Positions 59,888 to 64,000 of a DNA stretch of 64,000 nt are shown here, piece after piece (position 1 is the stretch's first letter; each line of letters opens with the position of its first letter). The notes under the pieces are model-generated. The model ran no database searches. It saw only the letters and a list, made by a program, of their open reading frames with translations, and was not told where the DNA came from. Position numbers and translations under genes: made by a program. This DNA is from Pseudomonas sp. Bc-h (GTDB lineage: Bacteria > Pseudomonadota > Gammaproteobacteria > Pseudomonadales > Pseudomonadaceae): NCBI RefSeq assembly GCF_002080045.1, contig NZ_MUIN01000002.1, positions 249,251 through 313,250 of the forward strand. The letters are read 5' to 3'.

Positions 59888-61267
59888 ATGTTAATCGTCT
59901 ACAACCCCGCAGATGGCAGCGAAGTCGGCCGTGTTCCGCAGAGCGATGCAGCAGCAGTGAACGCTGCCGTCGACCGTACCTGTGCAGCGTTCCCTGAGTG
60001 GTCCGGCAAACTCGCCAAAGAACGTGGCGACATCCTTCGTCGCTGGTTCGAAAGCGTCAGGGCAGACAAGGAAGCGTTCGCCGAGTTGATGTCGAAAGAA
60101 AACGGCAAGTGCCTGACCGAAGCCCGTGGCGAGATCGATTACGGTCTGGGCTTCATCGAGTGGTACGCCGAAGAGGCCAAGCGCGTCTATGGCGACACTA
60201 TCCCCACCCACGACAAGAACGCCTCGGTGATCGTGACCAAAGAGCCTGTCGGGCCGGTGGGGGCGATTACTCCGTGGAACTTCCCGTTCATGATGATCAC
60301 CCGCAAAGTCGCGACTGCACTGGCGGCCGGTTGCACCATGATCATCAAGCCGGCGGAAGACACGCCGCTGACCGCATTCAAACTGCTGGAGCACGCCCGC
60401 AAAGCCGGCATACCGGAAGGGGTACTGGAAGTCGTGGTGGGCGATCCGAAGCAGATCGGCGAGATCATCACCTCCGACCCGCGCATTCGCAAAGTCTCGT
60501 TCACAGGCTCCACCAACGTCGGCAAGCTGCTGGCGGCACAATGTGCGCAGACCATTAAGAAAATGACCATGGAGTTGGGCGGCAACGCGCCGTTCATCGT
60601 GTTCGACGATGCCAATATCGATGAAGCGGTGAAGGGGTTGGTGGGCGCCAAACTGCGTAACTCGGGCCAGGTGTGCATCTCCCCGAACCGCATTTTCGTG
60701 CAGGACACAATCATCGACGCATTCATCGAGAAAGTGAAAGAAGCTGTGATGGCTATCGATGTCGATCAGGGCCTTCGAGAAGACTTCGTGGTCGGTCCGA
60801 TGATCAACAAAACCGGTTTCGAGAAGGTCGGGGCGTTGGTCGAACAGGCCAAGGCAGCAGGCGCGACGGTTCTGTTGCGCGGCAAACCCCACGTCAAGGG
60901 TGGGCTGTTCTACGAGCCGACCATCCTCACCGGTCTGAGGGATGATTCACCGCTGGCACAAAATGAAATCTTCGGCCCGGTGTTTGCCGTTTATTCATTT
61001 TCGAGCGAGGAAGAAGTCATTCGACGCGCCAATCAGACCGAGTACGGACTCGTCGCTTACGCATACACCAGCGCGCTGGGGCGTTCGCTGCGACTCTCCC
61101 GTCAGCTTGAGGCAGGCATGGTCATCCTCAACTCTGGCTCGGTTGGTACCGTATCGATTCCATTTGGCGGCATTAAACAATCCGGTTACGGGCGTGAAGG
61201 CAGTTACTATGGCATCGAGGAATACGTTCACGTGAAGTACGTGCTCCTAGCCGGCGCACAGTTGTAG
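59888..61267 (+). CDS. NAD(P)-dependent aldehyde dehydrogenase, succinate-semialdehyde type
   Basis: This 459-residue ALDH has the nucleophile Cys263 in 'RNSGQVCISPNRIF', the general base Glu229 in 'TMELGGNAPFIVF', 'TPWNFPFMMITRK' and the NAD site 'SFTGSTNVGK'. The sequence around the active site is of the GabD/SSADH group, so a dicarboxylic semialdehyde is a likely substrate. ATG 59888 has GGAG upstream. It may oxidise an aldehyde made from the product of the divergent CoA-transferase operon. A good hairpin follows the gene. Confidence 0.9.
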   Translation: MLIVYNPADGSEVGRVPQSDAAAVNAAVDRTCAAFPEWSGKLAKERGDILRRWFESVRADKEAFAELMSKENGKCLTEARGEIDYGLGFIEWYAEEAKRVYGDTIPTHDKNASVIVTKEPVGPVGAITPWNFPFMMITRKVATALAAGCTMIIKPAEDTPLTAFKLLEHARKAGIPEGVLEVVVGDPKQIGEIITSDPRIRKVSFTGSTNVGKLLAAQCAQTIKKMTMELGGNAPFIVFDDANIDEAVKGLVGAKLRNSGQVCISPNRIFVQDTIIDAFIEKVKEAVMAIDVDQGLREDFVVGPMINKTGFEKVGALVEQAKAAGATVLLRGKPHVKGGLFYEPTILTGLRDDSPLAQNEIFGPVFAVYSFSSEEEVIRRANQTEYGLVAYAYTSALGRSLRLSRQLEAGMVILNSGSVGTVSIPFGGIKQSGYGREGSYYGIEEYVHVKYVLLAGAQL

Positions 61268-61275
61268 TAGTTCAG

Positions 61276-61304
61276 CAGCGCGAAGTGCCAATCATTTCGC
61301 GCTG
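61276..61304 (+). terminator. Hairpin after the aldehyde dehydrogenase gene
   Basis: CAGCGCGAA (61276-61284) pairs with TTCGCGCTG (61296-61304) over 11 nt, 9 bp after the stop codon. There is little T-richness after it. Confidence 0.55.
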
Positions 61305-61459
61305 CCCCTCACCTGCCTCTATGCACTTGGGCCTGAGTGGAGGGAACCGATTTCAGGCATCGAACGAACGCGGCGAGCACCGCGCGCCTGATATCTTCGG
61401 GGTTAGTCAATGGAACGATATGACTATTCTTCAGACGTGCAAATTGGCATACCTAAACG

Positions 61460-62011
61460 ATGCGCGTTGATGCACTGCGTAACCGTGAGGCTATCTTGGC
61501 AGCAGCCCGCCGTACATTTTAAGAACAGGGGGTGCTCGCTTCTCTCGACGGGATTGCCGCACGAGCAGGCGTCGGCAATGACACGCTTTATCGAAATTTC
61601 CCCACACGTGATGACTTGCTCAGCGCTGTTATGGCGGCCAATTTGAAGAATCTGCTTGGGACAGCCAGCGATCTTTTGGAGTCGTTGGATGCTCGGGAAG
61701 CATTGAAAGAGTGGCTGTTCATGTTGACCTGGCAATTGGGCATCTGGCATGACCTGCCTTACTGCGTAGCGTCAGCGAAGGCTAACCCTGAATCGTCGAA
61801 TACCGCGAGCGCTCAACTGCTAACTCAAACTGATAAATTTCTCGAGAAAGCGAAAAGCTCAGATCTAACGATGACTGGCGTGACTGCAGTGGATTTTTTT
61901 GAGCTGGTGACCACGCTGTCGTGGGGAATCGATCGTTTGGGCGATGACGAGCCGGCGGCTCGACGGCGGGTGACTATCGCGACTGCTGGGATTTTTCATG
62001 CTGTGAAATGA
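61460..62011 (+). pseudogene. TetR family regulator with an in-frame TAA
   Basis: From ATG 61460 the frame reads 'MRVDALRNREAILAAARRTF', then TAA at 61520-61522, then continues in the same frame as 'EQGVLASLDGIAARAGVGND' and 'TLYRNFPTRDDLLSAVMAAN', a complete TetR helix-turn-helix and ligand domain ending at 62011. A single nonsense change explains this. A downstream GTG (61532) could start a product lacking the first helix, but that would spoil DNA binding. It is next to the aldehyde dehydrogenase and separated by a hairpin. Confidence 0.8.
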
Positions 62012-62375
62012 GTAAGACGGCTGAATACGAACCAGAATGGGCAGCACAGCGTAGAACGTTACAGCGTCGTGCCCCTCTCAGTGGAAGACAATCGCTAGGT
62101 CAACAGTTCCTTGGCGACAGATATAAATCCCTTAGATAAAGTCACGGAAGAAGGCTTCGTTATTGAAGCGCCCGTCAGACTTGACTCCAGAGGTCATCGT
62201 TTTCGATGCATACGCAGCTAGAGGTTTTCCTTTCTGGCCGCTTGGGAGCAGCGTCGAACGCTGACATATACGGACGATGCACGCTTCAATTGCTGTCATG
62301 TGCCGCTGATGCTTTCATTTGGCACATCGAGAAAAACCATCGGCGCAGCCCAATTCATGCAATACATAATGGTTG
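62012..62375. other. Gene-poor region with a possible coding remnant
   Basis: This is a 364-bp stretch. The minus strand carries a 55-codon frame (62299 down to 62132) ending 'SDGRFNNEAFFRDFI', which looks protein-like in composition but which I cannot assign to a family. It may be the tail of a lost gene. Nothing else was seen. Confidence 0.35.
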
Positions 62376-63365
62376 TTACGACGGCCAGTGCGAACGAACA
62401 AAAAGCTTAACGTCCTGAATGAGCTCCAAGTCTTCAGGCGCTTCTCCGGAGAAGCCGCCATGGGGCATGGCTTCGAAAACGTGTAACTCAACGGGAATGT
62501 TCGCCCGTCGCAGCTTTCGGTGCATCCGGACGGCGTTGGACAGAAACAGATCGCGGGTGCCGGTTTGAAGGAAGGTAGGTGGCAACCCATCCAGCTCACC
62601 AAACAACGGCGACAGGTAAGGATGGGCCAAATCCGCCTCCCCGGCATATAAGCGATTGCAGGACATCAGCGAGCCAGGAAGTACGACGTCAACCATTTGA
62701 TTGACCTTAAAACTATCGCCGGATTCGGTCAGGTCCAGTTCCGGCGACAACAGCACCAACGCTGAAGGCATTGGCAAACCCTCCTCCCGACCTCGCAACA
62801 GCATGGCAACAGCCAGGTTTCCGCCGGCTGATCGGCCACCGATGATGACGTTGTATGGCAAATGCCGTTCCAGCACATACCGGTAGGCAGTCAGACAATC
62901 ATCCAATGCTGCCGGATAGGGATGGTCCGGTGGCATCCGGTAATCTACGCCGTAACAACGAACGCCATGCTTCTGAGCTTCAACCTGAGCGCTCGCTCGA
63001 CAAGCATCACCACCGCCAAAGACAAGCGCGCCACCATGCAAATCAACGTAGGCAAAGCCTTCGCGATCCATCGTGTCTGGCGTGGCGACATGGATAACGG
63101 TTTGATCGACCATGACGGTTTCCACCGAAGCCGCCTTCGGCATTACCTTTTTTGCCACGGTAGCCGCATATTGACGCTGCACCGCGGACTGTAAAGCGAT
63201 CCACCCCTCGCGGTCACCATTTGCTGGCATCGAATAACTTGCATTGATCGGCACCCCGTCCGCTCCTACCATTCGTTGGAGCGCTTGGCGTGCCTGCTCG
63301 CTGATCGATGATGGAAACGGGACGCGGCGCTGAGTGAGCAACACACCATCATGTGGATCATCCAT
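62376..63365 (-). CDS. Alpha/beta hydrolase fold-3 (HSL family) esterase
   Basis: This 329-residue protein belongs to the hormone-sensitive-lipase-like family. The oxyanion motif is 'YVDLHGGALVFGG', the nucleophile Ser is in 'IIGGRSAGGNLAVAML', the Asp region is near 'LQTGTRDLFLSNAV' and the catalytic His is in 'EAMPHGGFSG'. It is a cytosolic carboxylesterase of unknown substrate. I use ATG 63365; an earlier TTG 63404 is in frame but less likely. The next gene upstream (DsbB-like) ends 41 bp before on the same strand. Confidence 0.85.
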   Translation of the reverse strand: MDDPHDGVLLTQRRVPFPSSISEQARQALQRMVGADGVPINASYSMPANGDREGWIALQSAVQRQYAATVAKKVMPKAASVETVMVDQTVIHVATPDTMDREGFAYVDLHGGALVFGGGDACRASAQVEAQKHGVRCYGVDYRMPPDHPYPAALDDCLTAYRYVLERHLPYNVIIGGRSAGGNLAVAMLLRGREEGLPMPSALVLLSPELDLTESGDSFKVNQMVDVVLPGSLMSCNRLYAGEADLAHPYLSPLFGELDGLPPTFLQTGTRDLFLSNAVRMHRKLRRANIPVELHVFEAMPHGGFSGEAPEDLELIQDVKLFVRSHWPS

Positions 63366-63405
63366 CGCTTCGCAACCCTCGTTTGCAGTTCTAACTGACG
63401 ACAAC

Positions 63406-64000
63406 CTAACAACGATCGACCGAGTTGATCATGTTATGCGAGTCATCATTAAAGCTCGAGTATTCGTCCTCATAGATGACTTTTAAATGCTGATAGAAAC
63501 TGCCGATGCTCAGCTTCGTCCGGAAAGCCATCTGCCCTGCGTAACGCGATTCGGCTTCATTCGGTTCTGAATCACGCCTAGGTGGAACCAGAATCAATGT
63601 CGAAACAACTGCTATCAATGCCCACTGTGCGAGTGAAAGTCCCAGGTTTGGCGGATGGGGGGTCTTGCAGAAGCCTGCCACCTGAAAACCCAAGGGAAAA
63701 AGCGATGCGAGAGGTAAGCCATCTACGATTGGTTGCATTACATCAATTCCGCAGCTTTTGGTTGGATGGATCTGAATCCAAAGATGACGACCTGCTGCGA
63801 CCACTCCGGCAATGGCGCTTACGGCGACTAATCCTTCACATATGCTCAAACGAAAGCGGTCATTCATGCTCGCACCGATGAGCGCGAAGATGGCGATGAA
63901 CAGCAGCGCGTAGCGTTGCAGGATACATAAAGGGCACGGCGCTTGCCCCATAACCACCTGGATATACACCGCCCCACCGATCAACGCGAGACATGTGAGG
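63406..64000 (-). CDS. DsbB-like disulfide bond formation protein (5' end outside window)
   Basis: This partial membrane protein reads in from the window edge. It keeps the first cysteine pair in 'GQAPCPLCILQRYALL', the Cys of 'TKSCGIDVMQP' and 'AGFCKTP' for the second pair, and three further hydrophobic helices. DsbB re-oxidises DsbA and passes electrons to quinone. A tail of about 55 polar residues after the last helix is longer than in typical DsbB. The start lies beyond base 64000, so the first helix is incomplete here. Confidence 0.82.
   Translation of the reverse strand, partial: LTCLALIGGAVYIQVVMGQAPCPLCILQRYALLFIAIFALIGASMNDRFRLSICEGLVAVSAIAGVVAAGRHLWIQIHPTKSCGIDVMQPIVDGLPLASLFPLGFQVAGFCKTPHPPNLGLSLAQWALIAVVSTLILVPPRRDSEPNEAESRYAGQMAFRTKLSIGSFYQHLKVIYEDEYSSFNDDSHNMINSVDRC

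Noticed and set aside
59891..60892. 333-codon minus-strand frame
   Set aside because: Mirror of the aldehyde dehydrogenase gene; composition is that of a shadow frame.
62206..62418. 70-codon plus-strand frame
   Set aside because: No ribosome site or motif, and it overlaps the end of the HSL-type esterase gene.
1..64000. tRNA or rRNA genes, CRISPR arrays, prophage or intact insertion sequences
   Set aside because: None of the expected sequence patterns was noticed on either strand; this was judged by eye, not by a dedicated scan.

Overview
The window looks like an accessory, catabolism-rich part of a Pseudomonas chromosome. The evidence is a GC-rich sequence, a DUF2790 secreted protein (a family typical of Pseudomonas), an OprD-type porin, a FadL-type porin, and an unusually dense set of one-component regulators (AraC, GntR, TetR, LysR) next to transporters and dehydrogenases. 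I saw no rRNA, tRNA, CRISPR array, phage genes or intact insertion sequence. One transposase scrap lies near 48.4 kb.

Layout. 0-2.6 kb: RidA-like protein, DUF2790 protein, Asp/Glu racemase divergent from an AraC regulator. 2.7-13.5 kb: an FCD-type GntR regulator, a class III aminotransferase, a split transketolase (two genes), a second class III aminotransferase, a complete polyamine-type ABC importer (ATPase, binding protein, two permeases) and an SDR. Related AT-rich operator-like sequences sit before the regulator and in the divergent promoter. This reads as uptake plus transamination plus ketol cleavage of an unknown amine. 13.5-24 kb: an MFS exporter, then a long minus-strand cluster (alpha/beta hydrolase, EntE-like aryl-acid AMP ligase, extradiol-type VOC protein, SdgC-like FAD monooxygenase, hotdog thioesterase, thiolase, SMP-30 lactonase, FadL porin) opposite a TetR gene. 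It looks like a CoA-thioester-dependent aromatic degradation route. 24-29.6 kb: SnoaL-like protein, SDR, TetR, DHA2 efflux pump, LysR. 29.7-37.6 kb: OprD porin, HutC-type GntR, and an operon of isocitrate-lyase-family lyase, LeuC-like and LeuD-like hydratase subunits, MFS carrier and a Sua5/YrdC-like protein. One operator half-pattern is shared by the porin and operon promoters.

37.9-51 kb is more patchy: small membrane and secreted proteins, an orphan flgD-like gene, a cytosolic and an exported chorismate mutase side by side, a GNAT-like protein, a StyA-like flavin monooxygenase in an AT-richer stretch, an AraC gene broken by an in-frame stop, an SDR, a transposase remnant, a GlcG/HbpS-like protein and a secreted alpha/beta hydrolase. 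Two close TetR paralogues (42 kb and 50.6 kb) lie in this part, and a 14-bp sequence recurs before both of them, before the chorismate mutases and before flgD, suggesting one regulon.

51-64 kb: AraC/SDR/MFS group, then LysR, MHS-type carrier, two crotonase-family proteins and a CaiB-type CoA transferase on one strand, a succinate-semialdehyde-type aldehyde dehydrogenase, a TetR pseudogene, an HSL-type esterase and a DsbB-like protein cut by the window end. The most promising undescribed systems are the split-transketolase/ABC locus, the CoA-dependent aromatic locus, and the LeuCD-like/lyase/Sua5-like operon.
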